Shown here piece by piece: positions 24,412 through 36,009 of a stretch of 64,000 nucleotides of DNA. The stretch lies in contig NC_134028.1 of assembly GCF_964204645.1 (NCBI RefSeq), positions 20,806,153 through 20,870,152 of the forward strand, written 5' to 3'. Numbering within the stretch: position 1 is the stretch's first letter; each line of letters begins with the position of its first letter. The notes beneath the pieces were generated by a model that saw nothing but the letters and a program-made list of their open reading frames with translations, searched no databases and was not told where the DNA came from. The translations under genes and the position numbers were made by a program. Origin of the DNA: Tubulanus polymorphus. Lineage: Eukaryota > Nemertea > Palaeonemertea > Tubulaniformes > Tubulanidae.

Positions 24412-26181
24412 TCTATCATATTTTTAGATTTTCACGTCACGCGCATTTAGAAAAAGCAAGTTGCCTACTCCTCGGGTGCATCGGGGGCCTTGCAGCACTT
24501 GGTCAAAATGTATGCAACTGTTTTAAAGCGGTGGATGACCCTAGGAATTGAGCATCGTGATAATCTTCATAAACAAACCCACAATAATTATGATATGTAA
24601 CAATCTCATCGTCAGGAAAACGAACACATTAATTTCCGATCCTCTGATGATGAGATTTATAAAAACTGTTCACAAACTTCGAAACGTTTGAACAATAGAT
24701 TTATTTTTATGTGATGATCAAGCCGGTTTCTTCATCAACTTTGATAACTGAGTAAACATTCGACTGCCAGTCCTATGGTGATATTATCTTGTATTTGTTT
24801 GAATAAATAATATTAAAAAGTATCCATGGTATCGAATTGTTATTTATAGGGAATGTTTATGAAATGTTATAGTGACACTCAAGAGTCGGAAATGTGGTAG
24901 AATCCGTGGCAATAATAGGTGATAATTGCTGGTGACATCTTTCGCCCGCCAGGAAGCAATCGCTACACAGAACTTCCATCAGCACGAGAGGAAAAAGAGA
25001 GGAAGAGAGTCTAAGAGGGCTGAATATGCTATAGATCCTTCTTGATATAATATACATAGATCCTTCTTGAACTGTCGATGTTACTGGCCAGTGTAGGCAC
25101 ATCGATTCAATTAAATTCAATTCAAAGTGTATTTACATAGGAACATTCAACAGATACAATCTACGCAGGCAAAAGATGCTGCTAAGTTAATTCTATAATT
25201 ATACATTTGAGGGATTTGATAATCTTAAATGACAGTAATAACAGTAAATGTTATTGCAAAAAGGTCTACCATGTGGAGATGCGATAGGTCTTCAATCTAA
25301 GTGGGATCTTAAGCGTGTCACGTGCGTACTGTGAGGCGCGTTTTTGGCGCATAAGAAATCGAGCAACGTTTCCGCTCAATACGGTTTCGCTCAATCAGCC
25401 ATCATCAGTATACGCCTGATGATGGCTAATAGTCTTTCTTTTGCCGAGGTTGCTCGAAATGTCGACTTATATTTAGGAAATTTTCATGTTTGGCGAAATT
25501 TATTGTAGGATTTCTCTCTAATCCTGTCATCAAGAATTTGTTCTTCACAGTCAATGAGGACATGTGTTTATCGTGTGCAAATTGAAGGATATACGTAAGG
25601 AGATTGTGCATGACTTTTTGATTGTCTGTTATATAGTTTAACTCAAAAACTGATCATCTCCGTTTTACCTCAATACGCATGGTTTATCGACCCAATGGCT
25701 ATGTACTTACAGGTTCTGACTTACAGGTTTCGATTGATTCCTTATGTAAACAATCAGTGGAAACTAACGAATCCCTGTTTGAAATATGCCGCAATTGTGT
25801 TGAGTCGGTTACTCGTAAAAAACCGCTCTGATATTTTTGCTCAAACTGTGTAGGTTTTCAACAAAACAAAGTGCTGCTTTTGAGCAAATCGTCTAAACAA
25901 ATGTTAGAAAGCGTCTTGAGGACACAATATTTTTTCACATTTTCTGCGAATTTTTTTCACGGGAAAGTGATTTCCGATTGGTAATTTTTCGTGGCGACTT
26001 TGCTGTGTATTTTCTCTCAGAAACAAAATTTGCTACGTATAAATTTCTTTCGGTCACTTCAATAGCCACGTAGATGAAACGTTAATAGCGATGCATCTTA
26101 CCGACGATTTCAGTTCGTCTTGCATATTAATGATATAACCTCGAAGCTGCAAATATTTTCTTTTTCGATATGAATATATAC

Positions 26182-26402
26182 TAATGTGGCTGGCTATTCG
26201 GGAAATGAAAAGATATTTTTTTCGTCCTCCACGAAAACGCGCAAAAACAAATCTGACCGCGCAAAAACAAACATTACCGTGCAAAAACAAACTTTTAACG
26301 CATAAAAACGAAATAATCCGTTTTTGCGCGGTCAGATTTGTTTTTGCGCGTATCCGTGGAGGACGAAAAAATTTTACATGTCCCGAATCTCATGCCACCA
26401 TA
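26182..26402. repeat. MITE, TGGTGGCTGATT family, copy 4 (GCAAAAACAAA core)
   Basis: The right end CCCGAATCTCATGCCACCATA pairs with a decayed left end. Well-matched inner inverted repeats, CGTCCTCCACGAAAACGCGC and complement, surround a core of GCGCAAAAACAAATCTGACC repeats in both orientations. It resembles copy 3 in core vocabulary but not in exact sequence. Confidence 0.75.
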
Positions 26403-27237
26403 GAATACTGAGGCGCAATGACGAATTTTTGTTTCCAGCACAAGTAAATAAATTATGTACAACGCGACAGCATTTGGCAATTTATAATCATTATCTGAAC
26501 ATAACCTTACATAAAGGTATCTGATAACTTCGAATGATAATTGTGACTTACTTATTTTGAAAAATCTAACGTACGGTTTTTTCGGACATAGAGTCCGCTG
26601 CCGTGTCCGCAAACCGTTCAATCGAAGGTCGTGTGGATGCGGAAATAGCGGGAGCAAATCAGAAAATTTCGAAATTTAAAGGATAGGATTGTCTAATTAA
26701 TCTGATTGAAATCAGCAGCTGAGGTAAGTTTCATCATCGAGTCTGAGCGTGGGTGCACCGCAGTTTTGCCATGACGAGTTACATCGTCATCGTTTCAATG
26801 TCATTTCATAGCGTTATGAATGACCTGGCAGAGGCGAGAAACCAGCTTATTAATTAATAATTGTCTCGAATGGAAGTATGGACTAGGAGAGACTATAAGA
26901 TATTATTTATGGGGGTAACTCAAGTTTTACAATAAAAGTTTTTACACTCATTTTTACAATAAAACTTTAATTCTTTTAGATTTTTATTTGATTTTTCACA
27001 CTTTTCACTGGCAATGGGGACAAGAAAAAATTTAGAATCTCTTCACCAGTGCCAGTGACAAGTAATCTCGTCATTGGTTTTTTATACTAGAATAGATCAG
27101 TATATTGATTAATCAATGTACAAATAGTGCTGGCAGCATATAGATTGTATAATGTCAAAAATTAGCGTTGGCAATGGCGACCGGACCTTAAACCGCTAGG
27201 TGACAGCGAATGTGTTGAGCTTAGTGTACATTGACAA

Positions 27238-27630
27238 AGCGATTGGAGACAACTAGTTGCTAGTAAGCGAATACCTAGCGCACATCAAAAATCTAATGGA
27301 AGCCAGCAACTGCGTGGCTCATGTCCATAGCTAGGTCCACAGCGCACACATCAACAGCGAAAATTCTTGAGGGCATCTGATGTGACGTGACGAATTGCTT
27401 TGTTTTAGTCAGTTGCGCCATAAGTTGTTGATTATGGAGCGCTCACATCAACAGATATGATAGCAACTGAGTACAACTAGTTGCTCAAAAGTAGAACATG
27501 AGCAACTGGCTGGAACTGGAGATAGATGGACGCTAGCCAGTCGTAAGCTCGCTCACATCGAAAAAATTTGAGCGCCGAGTTCCTCTCGTGCGCCGAAACC
27601 AGCCCGACAACTAGTTGTCTCCAAGATCGC
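27238..27630. repeat. Inverted-repeat element just upstream of MRE11
   Basis: The left arm carries GCGATTGGAGACAACTAGTT at about 27238, and the complement (ACTAGTTGTCTCCAAGATCGC) ends at about 27630. Internal copies of the word CAACTAGTTG and of CGCTCACATC occur in both orientations. It ends about 130 bp before the MRE11 start codon, so the proximal MRE11 promoter or 5' untranslated region probably includes it. Confidence 0.65.
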
Positions 27631-27763
27631 AATGTTTATGTACGCTATCCCTTACACTACTACCAACAACTCTGATATCGCCGACCCGTTCGATCATCTT
27701 CGTTGAAACGTTGTTTGTAAATATAATTGTCCGTATGTTTTTCAGGTTTGTGCAGCCGAAACG

Positions 27764-30700
27764 ATGTCGGACGTCGAAACCGATGAGACGTTTAATATTC
27801 TGATCGCCACCGATATCCACCTGGGATTCATGGAGAAAGACGCCGTGCGCGGCAACGATTCGTTCGTCACGTTCGAGGAGATTCTCAAACACGCCGTCCG
27901 AGAACGCGTCGACTCCGTGCTGCTCGGCGGCGACCTGTTCCACGAGAACAAACCGTCGCGATTCGCGATGAACTGCGCGACCGACCTGCTGCGTAAATAC
28001 TGCACCGGAAACAAACCGGTCGAATTCGACCTCGTCAGCGATCCGAAGATCAACTTCCCCACGCACCGAAACCCGACCGTCAATTTCAAAGATCCGCACA
28101 TCAACATCGCCATTCCGGTCTTCTCTATTCACGGTAACCATGACGACCCGGCCGGTAAAGGCAATCTGTGCGCGATCGACGTTTTAGCGTCGGCCGGACT
28201 TTTGAATCACTTCGGCAAAAGCGACTCGCTGGAGGAGGTGACGATGTCGCCGGTGTTGTTGCAGAAAGGCGCGACTCGTCTGGCTCTGTACGGGCTCGGT
28301 TCGATACGCGACGAACGGCTCCATCGGTTGTTCGTCAACGATAAAGTGACGATGTTGCGGCCGGCGGAGACGCCCGACGACTGGTTCAGTTTACTCGTCC
28401 TGCACCAGAACCACGGCAAACACAGCGACACGAATTACATCCCCGAACAATTCTTGGACGATTTTTTGGATTTGGTATTCTGGGGCCACGAGCACGAGTG
28501 TTTGATCGAGCCTCAATACGCGAAAACGAAACAGGATTTGTTCATTACTCAACCGGGGAGTTCAGTGGCGACGTCGCTCTCCGAAGGCGAAGCCAAGCGC
28601 AAACATATCGGGCTGTTGAGTGTTCATAAAAAACGGTTTAAACTGAAGAAGATTCCGCTGACGACCGTGCGGCAGTTTTATATCGAGGATATCGTACTGT
28701 CTCAGACTACGCTCGATCCGACGGCAAAAAATGCTCAGAAAAACCTCGAATCCTACATCAAAGAACGTGTAGAGACTATACTTGAGCAAGCAGGTGAAAA
28801 CTTGATTCTTACATTAACCACAATCCAGTTACACAGTTCTGAATCTAGTTCGATAGTTCTGAATCTAGTTCGATATTCCGAATCTAGTTCGATAGTTCTG
28901 AATCTAGTTCGATAGTTCTGAATCTAGTTCGATAGTTCTGAATTTAGTTCGATAGTTCTGAATCTAGTTCGATAGTTCTGAATCTAGTTCGATAGTTCTG
29001 AATCTAGTTCGATAGTTCTGAATCTAGTTCGATAGTTCTGAATCTAGTTCGATAGTTCTGAATCTAGTTCGATAGTTCTGAATCTAGTTCGATAGTTCTG
29101 AATTTATTTCGATAGTTCTGAATCTAGTTCGATAGTTCTGAATTTAGTTCGATAGTTCTGAATCTAGTTCGATAGTTCTGCAGGGAGGAAAATCTTCCGA
29201 CCATAGACGGATTTCCGACCTTTTCTAACATTTTCTTTATTCCTGAGAACAGTGTAATTCACTTCAATCGCTTTAATCACCTCAATCGCGGGCGTCACAT
29301 CAGAGCGCTCCGTAGCCGTAGTAAGGAGTGCTCCTTAAGATGGTTTTCGGCAGTTGTTAGCTCAACTGTGGAGTCGGAGAAACCAATATCGCGTCTCATT
29401 CAAAAAGCGGCTCTTATTCAGGCCCAAACGATTAACATTTTGACCAAAAGGAAGTAAGTTTTTTGGCTAAAAGTTACTGATTTTTGTTCCCCAAAAAAAT
29501 TCTGAAAATATTTTCTGACTTTTTCAATATGGGCCGTTTTCATCCCTGGTTCTGAATCTAGTTCGATAATTTGAATCACTGAATCTAGTTCGATAGTTCT
29601 GAATCTAATTCTGAATCTAGTTCGATAGTTCTGAATCTAGTTCGATAGTTCTGAATCTAGTTCGATAGTTGTGAATCTAGTTCAATAGTTCTGAATCTAG
29701 TTCAACAGTTCTGAATCTAATTCAACAGTTCTGAATCCAGTTCTACAGTTCAGAATCCAGTTCAACAGTTCAGAATCCAGTTCAACAGTTCAGAATCTAG
29801 TTCAGCAGTTATGGATCCAATTCGACTGAGCTCCTTAACCATAACTTCCCATTCGTTGTGCTTTGGAAATCCAGCAAAATTCCTTTATAACGCTACTGTT
29901 TGGACCAGTGAAAAATATGGCATTATACCGTATGGTATTTTAATTGAATTTGAGTTAGATTGAGCAAATTTGTTTACTGAAAAATGTTGGCGTTAAGCGA
30001 GCTGCAGTAGCATTAAAATGGAAGTCATTTTAACAGACTTTGACATTAACTTCAGAGGCGGATCCAGAGGGGGGTCCGAGGGTTCTGGAGTACCGGTGAG
30101 CTTCGTCTGTGCCCATTGGAGATGCCCCTAAATCCATGGATTTGACGCAAAAAAGTGACCTCGTTTGGCATGATTTAGCATTGTAAGTGCCCCTCAAAAA
30201 CCACAAGTTTGATGTGTAGTGCCCTTTTTGCCGTAATTTGACATGGAAAGTGCCCTCCCCAGTAATAGTGAGTGCCCTTATGCAATTCAGAACCCCCTCG
30301 AGATAGGGCCCCGGATCCGCCCCTGAACTTTGAGTTCATTTATCACGCGATTAGTTTTAAAGTTGTTGAAATGTGATTTCAGAAATTGAACACATGGAAA
30401 ATGACAATTCGTTACAACCCGAAGAACCGCTGATTCGTTTAAGACTCGAATACACCGGATTCGAACCGTTTAACGTCATCAGGTAAAATATATCGCTAAC
30501 CGGTCCGGAGTGACATCCGAAATCAGGAATGAGTTTGTTGCACATTATAAGCTGGATAACCACTGGCCAAGTGGACTAGTTCTATTGGTCTACTGGGACC
30601 AGTTGCATAGTCATGGCTTAGACTTAAGACCAGTCTAAGACCAACTTTGTTCTATAGCTATTCTAACAAATTAAGACCGGTCTTAAGATTTAAGACCACT

Positions 30701-33700
30701 TTTGGACTTAAGTCACGACTGTCCAACTGGCCCCAGGGGCCGGTTGCATAGTCACGGCTTGTACTTAAGACCAGTCTAAGACCAACTTAGTTCTATTGCC
30801 AATATAACAACTTAAGACCAGTCTTAAGATTTAAGACCATTTTTGGACTTAAGCCATGACTGTGCAAATGGCCCCTGGTCTACAAATCACCTGAGAAAGG
30901 TCGATGTTAGAGTGGAGGTGTTGTTACGCAAGCTGTATATAACAGGGTGGCTACTTACTTGGAAATCAGGAAGAAGTTGGGAAATTTTCTTTTCTAAAAA
31001 AAGTCAGGGAATAGTCACAGGGAATTTTATAAAAAAGCTGAAAATCAGGGAAAAGTCAGGAAAATTTGTTAGGATAGTTAGATCCCAATTAATTCTTAGC
31101 AGATCAAGTCGGGGAAAACAACCTGCATCTCGGGGAATATTCAGGGAAGAGTCCCGAAAAAGAAAGTCAAATAAAAGTGGCCACCCTCTGTATAAACACT
31201 GGCCAAGTGGCCTAAGTCTACAGGGGCCAGTTGAACAGTCGCGACTTAAGTCCAAAAGTGGTCTTAGATCTTTAGACTGGTCTTAAATTGTTAGATTGGC
31301 TATAGAACTAAGTTGGTTTTAGACTGGTCTTAAGTCTAAGCCATGACTATGCAACCAGCCCCTGGAGCCAGTTGCGCAGTCGTGACTTAAGTCCAAAAGT
31401 TATCTTGAATCTTAAGATCAGTCTTAAGTTGTTAGATTGGCTATAGAACTAAGTTGGTCTTAGACTGGTCTTAGCCATGACTATGGAACCGGCCCCTGGT
31501 CTAATGGCAAGCACGCTCATTTTCTACGTACGAGAGGCGGGTTCGATCCCGCGCTGAGCGCGCGTGATTTCTCTGTCGCTGCCCTAATCGTGTCGAAATT
31601 AACGAATTGTAAACGATTTATTATTTTCACAGATTTAGTAATCATTTCACGGGAAGAGTCGCCAATCCGCGCGATATGATTAAATTTCATCGTAAAAAAC
31701 TGCTGAAAGAGGAAATCAAAACGGACGTCGAAGCGATGAATAAAGCGCTAGCTCCGGTCAGACTGGACGCCGCCCGCGTCGAGGACATGGTCAAGCAATA
31801 CTTCGCTAATGCGAACAAGGTCAGAAAATGGAAAGTAGTGTAACAATGAAGCTATTGATGAGTCAAGAAACATCCATAGAGGGAAAGGGTGGTTATATCT
31901 CTGTGCCTGTGCTCAGTACGTACCCACTAGTTGGGGAAAGAAGGCGGGTTGAAAAGGCTTATGTCTATTCAACTTTGCTTCAGTGGACACTGGGTAGCCT
32001 AGCAGCAGTCAGTTAGCTGATTGCGTGAAAATGAGACAAAGATTTTTTGAAAATTTCTGGGGATGACAGGCCTGCAGAGCACCCCCCCTTTGAAAATCCG
32101 GTCCCAACCCTGCCCTTCAACCCTTTATAACCGATTGTGTTTTATTATGAATTAAAGGGTAGTCGACTGGCACTGCTCACAGAACGTGGTTTAGGAGAAG
32201 CAGTTCAAGAATTTGTGGATAAAGAAGAGAAAGACGCGATACCCGAACTAGTCAATTATCAGATTAGAAAAACACAGGTATCTATCGAATTACGGAAAGT
32301 CTGGTTTAGACTCGGAGCTGACATCTCTTAACCCTTTCAGTGCTGACTAATTAATACCCTAGTGCTGGAGATAATTTGAAAATTCTAAAAAATTCCGCCC
32401 TAGTGTGTTGAACAAGGGGAATACCACTATAGTGCTTCTCACTGCGGTGCAGTGTACCGTTAGTAACTAATATTTCACTATGTTTGACAGGTGCTGCCAT
32501 TTTTCAAGAGAGATAATTACTAATTACATCAATACACCGCAGTGCGGTGTACTAGCAAAATCTATCACTGATTTATACACCGCACTGCGGTGTAGATGCA
32601 CTGAAAGGGTTAAGACAAAAAACAAAACGAGAGTGCTTCAACTCACTGTGAATTTTTACAAGAATTATTTGTCTGTGGAGGAGCTCTTTGATATCCTTGA
32701 TTCTCAAATAGATACAGTCAAAGCGACGTTATACCGCCATCCGTAATACCGCCAAATTCACCTATCACCAAGAATTTCCTTCTTAACAGTTCATTTGGTA
32801 TGTATAGCTCTCGTTATACCGCCAGAACGCCAACGAAATCCTAGAACGGTCCAATTCAAACCCATAGAGAAAACATTCCTCATACCGCCAATGATCTTTC
32901 ATTAACGGCGTTTCCAGTCTTTTGGTTAAAAATCGATACATGCGGTCGGCAGTATCACACATCTACTTCATTATTTTTTTCTATTATCTAAATGAAATGA
33001 GCTAAGACCTTTACCCTTTCCTGAATTAAGTTCATCTAATGGCTAATTCTGGATTTGGTCAATAGTCATGTCTTGTGTACTATGTCAACTCTCATGATCA
33101 CCATTTCGTTATACCGCCAAAATTTTGACAGTCCCGGGCTGGCGTTATAACGAGCTTTGACTGCACTTTCAAATCTATTAAGATATTTAACCCTTTCAGT
33201 GCATCTACACCACAGTGCGGTGTATAAATCGGTGATGGATGTTGCTAGTACCCCGCACTGCGGTGTATTGGTGTAATTAGTAATTAGTTTTTATCTCTAT
33301 TGAAAGATGGCAACACCTGTCAAACATAGTGAAATAATAGGGCCTAGTAACTAACAATACACCTCACCGCGGTATAGAGGCATTATATAGGTATTCCGGT
33401 GATTCAACATACTAGGGTGGAATTTTCATCTCGAGCACTATAAAGAATTAATCAGTCGGCACTGAAAGGGTTAAAGCCTACTTATCGACGTAACGAGCAA
33501 AACGGAGTCTGTATTTGATTTCTGGTTGAAATGTGATTTGATTTTACGAATATTCGATTATTCCCTAGACGCATTTGAAACAACGAGAAGCCGAAGAAGA
33601 GGTGATCGAAGAAGAACTCGAGAAATTCAAAGAGGAGCGACGAAAACGACCGTCCGAACTCGAGGAGCAAGAAACTCAAGAAGCGCTGAGTATCGCGCGC

Positions 33701-36009
33701 AAAAAACCATACGGACAAAAAACATCGCCGGAGACAGATCAGACAAATTCATCGGTTACTGCGAACACCACCAGAGGGGGTAAAATATGTCTTATATTCA
33801 TTGTCAAACCACGGTCAAACTCACGTTGTCATCGAATAAGTCTTCTGTGACAAAAACTTGGCAATTTTTAAATAAGAATTCCCAGTTAGGAAATATTTGG
33901 GAATTTAAAATCTTTTCCTCAAATCAGAGAAATATTCGGGAATTCATTTAAATTTCACCTGTTGCATTTGCCTGGTGTGATTTTGTCCCGCGCTTTCCCT
34001 TGAGAATCACCTTTATTAACCAGTCACCAATTAAATGTTGACTCCCAAATGAAAATGAACAGATACGGTCATTATGACCGTATCTGCTAATTTTCATTTG
34101 GGAAAATTGAAAAATCACGCACGAAATACTTGGGGAATTCTTAATGCATGTAACTGTGGGAACCATGGTTTTCAATATTCAAGTCTCAATTTATATTTCC
34201 AATTCAACTTTACGAAACGTAGGCCTAAGTCATAATTTGGATCAGTCATCAGCATAATGACCGTTCTTGGACCTTCAATTGTACTCTTAACTGTACATTT
34301 ACTTAATTTTTTTCCGTATCGAAAATTAGCAGGTTTTTTGTTGGTGCTAATTGAAAATTTAATGTTCAGTGGTAAGAACCGGAAGGAGATCAAAAACTGT
34401 TAATGGAAATCTAGCCACTAATTATTGTCACATTGTCAGTTGCTCAGAAGTTGGTTAAATTTAACTCGTAATCCCGTTGTGACAATTGAAATTGCCTTTC
34501 ATCTATTAACTTTAACCATGTTTGAGCAACCAAATCCTGAACTGTCGAGGTGCCTACGACTCCTTGATTCCTTGAAATGTTTTTCATGGTCCTTGTATTA
34601 TATCCTTGAATTTGAACAAAATGCTAAAAACTCCTTGAATTTTGAGAAATTGGCCGTAAGAAAAATTTTTAGGCTTTAAGCCTAGTTATTACACGTGGAT
34701 TCCATTGAATTAAATTAATTACTACGATAAACAGTACCGATGGAGGAGCCTACACTACAGAAATTTTCGCTGTTACAACTCCTTGGATATTGGAATGACT
34801 GATTTGTAGGGACCCTGACTGTATATTATAGTTAGTTACCTTTAATAAACAAGAATGCAACTATCAAAATATTCGTTTTGATCAGACGATTTTATCTAAA
34901 TGTTTCGATCAATTTTGACTCCTTTTCAATATCAATTGAAATCAAATTAAACATGTAAATGAAATCATCCAATCAAAATGAAGATTTTGATAGTTGTGTT
35001 CCTGTTGTAATTTAACTTACTGGATACTCTTTCTAAACTATATTATCATTGTTAAACCTATATGAACGACTGTGTTGGTATATATCAAACTGCAGGTCGT
35101 GGCAGAGGTCGTGGTCGTGGAAGAGGAGCGGCTTCCACCTCGACTCGAGGTGGAAGAGGAAAGAAAACAGACTCCAGAAACTCGACAATTCAAGAAGCTT
35201 TTTCAACTCAAACTTCAAGACAAAAGACAAGAACTACATAGTAAGTAGTGGGAGTTTCCTCTCTATCTCTATACCATACCATAATGGATCTGCTCGGTGA
35301 GATGTCAATGACTAGGAAATGTTTGTTTTTGGGGGGAGGCATTTGGATCAGACCCAAAGGGATGTCCACTTCAGGCCCGTACACAGTGGGGTCCATCAGG
35401 TGAACGCACCTCCCCACAAGATCCCGAGTCTGCTATTTTTGTCAAAGAAAATTTATTAGATTTAGTGTTTCAGTGACTTATGTTATATAAAACATTCACT
35501 AACATTGGTCGGTAAGACATCTAAGACATTTCAGGATCCAGTTCCACAGTTCTGAGTTCAGAGTAAACTCTGAGTTTAAATTAGTTCATGTTCAATGAGT
35601 TAACTCTTGAGTCAAATCTTTACTCTAACTCACACTGTGGAACTGGGTCCAAAAATTTCTGGCTTAAGAAAATGTTCTTACAAGAGGACCCCAAAAACTT
35701 GCTACACCATCAAATAAGTTCCGCCTTATCACCCACCCAAAATAGAGGCTGCATACAGGCCAGCCCTCGGGGTCTTAATCAGACAATTTCAACCTTCACC
35801 ACCCCCTTGTGAACGTAATCTGGTAATTCCGGTATTTCAGCTCCGACTCCGACTCTGATGAAGCTGATATTCTGATTATTTCCGAGGATGAAGAGGTTTC
35901 ATCAAAACAAACGAAGAAAACTCGCGGCGGTAAAAGAGGAGGTGTTCTATTCGATGACCAATCCGATGACGATGAGGCGCCCCCTACGAGGAGGAAACGC
36001 AAACGTTAA
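27764..36009 (+). CDS. MRE11: MRE11 double-strand-break repair nuclease (653 aa)
   Basis: Coding exons: 27764-28793, 30383-30482, 31633-31819, 32158-32277, 33569-33779, 35096-35240 and 35841-36009, all joining in phase to a TAA. MRE11 is the nuclease of the MRE11-RAD50-NBS1 complex, which senses and resects DNA breaks in the nucleus. The phosphoesterase motifs are all visible: D17/H19 (TDIHLG), D57 ([11 protein letters not shown]), N125/H126 (GNHDDP), H214/H217 (LHQNHGKHS) and H242/H244 (WGHEHE). The capping domain includes EYTGFEPFN and [20 protein letters not shown]. The C-terminal part has a [11 protein letters not shown] arginine-glycine run, the segment methylated in other animals, then an acidic Ser/Asp stretch and a basic end (RRKRKR). 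Length is close to the human protein (about 708). A 3' splice site at 27744 precedes the start codon, so a 5' untranslated exon exists upstream. Introns are packed with mobile elements. Identity is certain. Confidence 0.97.
28832..29180. repeat. 20-bp satellite array A in MRE11 intron
   Basis: About 17 head-to-tail copies of GTTCGATAGTTCTGAATCTA start about 40 bp after the donor of the large first coding exon. Units are nearly identical, with occasional T-for-C changes, suggesting recent expansion. Confidence 0.95.
29548..29825. repeat. 20-bp satellite array B, diverging towards its 3' end
   Basis: About 13 copies of the same 20-bp unit as the array at 28832. The first copies are exact, while later ones grade into GTTCAACAGTTCAGAATCCA. 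The gradient gives an internal record of the array's growth. It is separated from array A by about 370 bp of unrelated DNA. Confidence 0.9.
30053..30325. repeat. hAT-like MITE, CAGRGGCGGATCCAG family
   Basis: Ends CAGAGGCGGATCCAG and GGATCCGCCCCTG form inverted termini, with GTGCCC/TGCCCT-rich subterminal repeats. It lies in MRE11 intron 2 (the second intron counted among coding exons is at 30483), immediately before exon 2 of the coding set. Confidence 0.75.
30595..30873. repeat. Tandem dimer of a 140-bp palindromic hAT-like MITE
   Basis: Two palindromic monomers (30595-30733 and 30734-30873) sit head to tail. Each begins near GGGGCCGGTTGCATAGTC and ends in its complement, with GACTTAAGACCAGTCTAAG in the arms. 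The dimer is bounded by GGTCTACT on the left and GGTCTACA on the right, a probable 8-bp target duplication as expected for hAT. Single copies are at 41221-41325 and 47735-47880. Confidence 0.75.
30943..31190. repeat. hAT-like MITE with CAGGGTGGC ends
   Basis: Termini CAGGGTGGCTAC and GTGGCCACCCTCTG enclose TCAGGGAAAAGTCAGG-like repeats. Flanks GTATATAA and GTATAAAC suggest an 8-bp target duplication with decay. It lies between the two palindromic dimers of this intron. Confidence 0.7.
31221..31498. repeat. Second tandem dimer of the 140-bp hAT-like MITE
   Basis: Same family as the dimer at 30595-30873, in the same intron. It opens CAGGGGCCAGTTG and closes CCGGCCCCTG, with the monomer junction near 31364. 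The sequence before both dimers is also shared (CACTGGCCAAGTGG), so the two look like copies of one larger duplicated block. Confidence 0.75.
32332..32609. mobile_element. piggyBac-like MITE copy 1 (TTAA target site)
   Basis: Begins CCCTTTCAGTGC and ends GCACTGAAAGGG, flanked on both sides by TTAA, the exact target duplication and CCC-type terminus expected of piggyBac elements. Subterminal palindrome ACACCGCACTGCGGTGT. There is no transposase. It starts 54 bp after MRE11 exon 32158-32277. Confidence 0.88.
33191..33470. mobile_element. piggyBac-like MITE copy 2, inverted relative to copy 1
   Basis: Same CCCTTTCAGTGC ends and TTAA flanks (33187-33190 and 33471-33474), 280 bp long, in the opposite orientation to the copy at 32332. 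It ends about 100 bp before the next MRE11 exon (33569). Confidence 0.88.
34044..34102. repeat. 59-bp near-perfect palindrome in MRE11 intron
   Basis: CCCAAATGAAAATGAACAGA is followed by TACGGTCAT, and the complement reads back outward from 34073. One base pair is unpaired. No element ends are visible beyond the palindrome. Confidence 0.8.
35533..35651. repeat. Small inverted-repeat element with GGACCCAGTTCCACAGT ends
   Basis: Ends GGATCCAGTTCCACAGT and ACTGTGGAACTGGGTCC pair over about 17 bp around an AACTCTGAGTTTAAA-like core. It lies in the last MRE11 intron. The same terminal word occurs in the minisatellite at 8290 and near 9755-9865. Confidence 0.65.

Larger units (their letters stand above)
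24412..27744. other. Repeat-rich intergenic region between receptor and MRE11
   Basis: I see no gene. Contents include a stretch at 24630-24700 with CTGATGATGAG followed by CGAAACGTTTG, and a similar palindromic stretch at 25365-25440. A retrotransposon-like 3' tail in minus orientation with ATTCAATT repeats lies near 25100-25130. The MITE at 26182-26402 and the inverted-repeat element at 27238-27630 are listed separately. The remaining sequence is AT-rich and unassigned. Confidence 0.45.

Noticed and set aside
27611-28141. 176-codon antisense frame over MRE11
   Set aside because: It is the mirror of the GC-rich MRE11 exon, with no domain and no splice support.
31498-31562. tRNA-like sequence with a GGTTCGATCCC B box
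   Set aside because: No cloverleaf can be closed and the A-box region is poor. At best it is a tRNA-derived SINE head.
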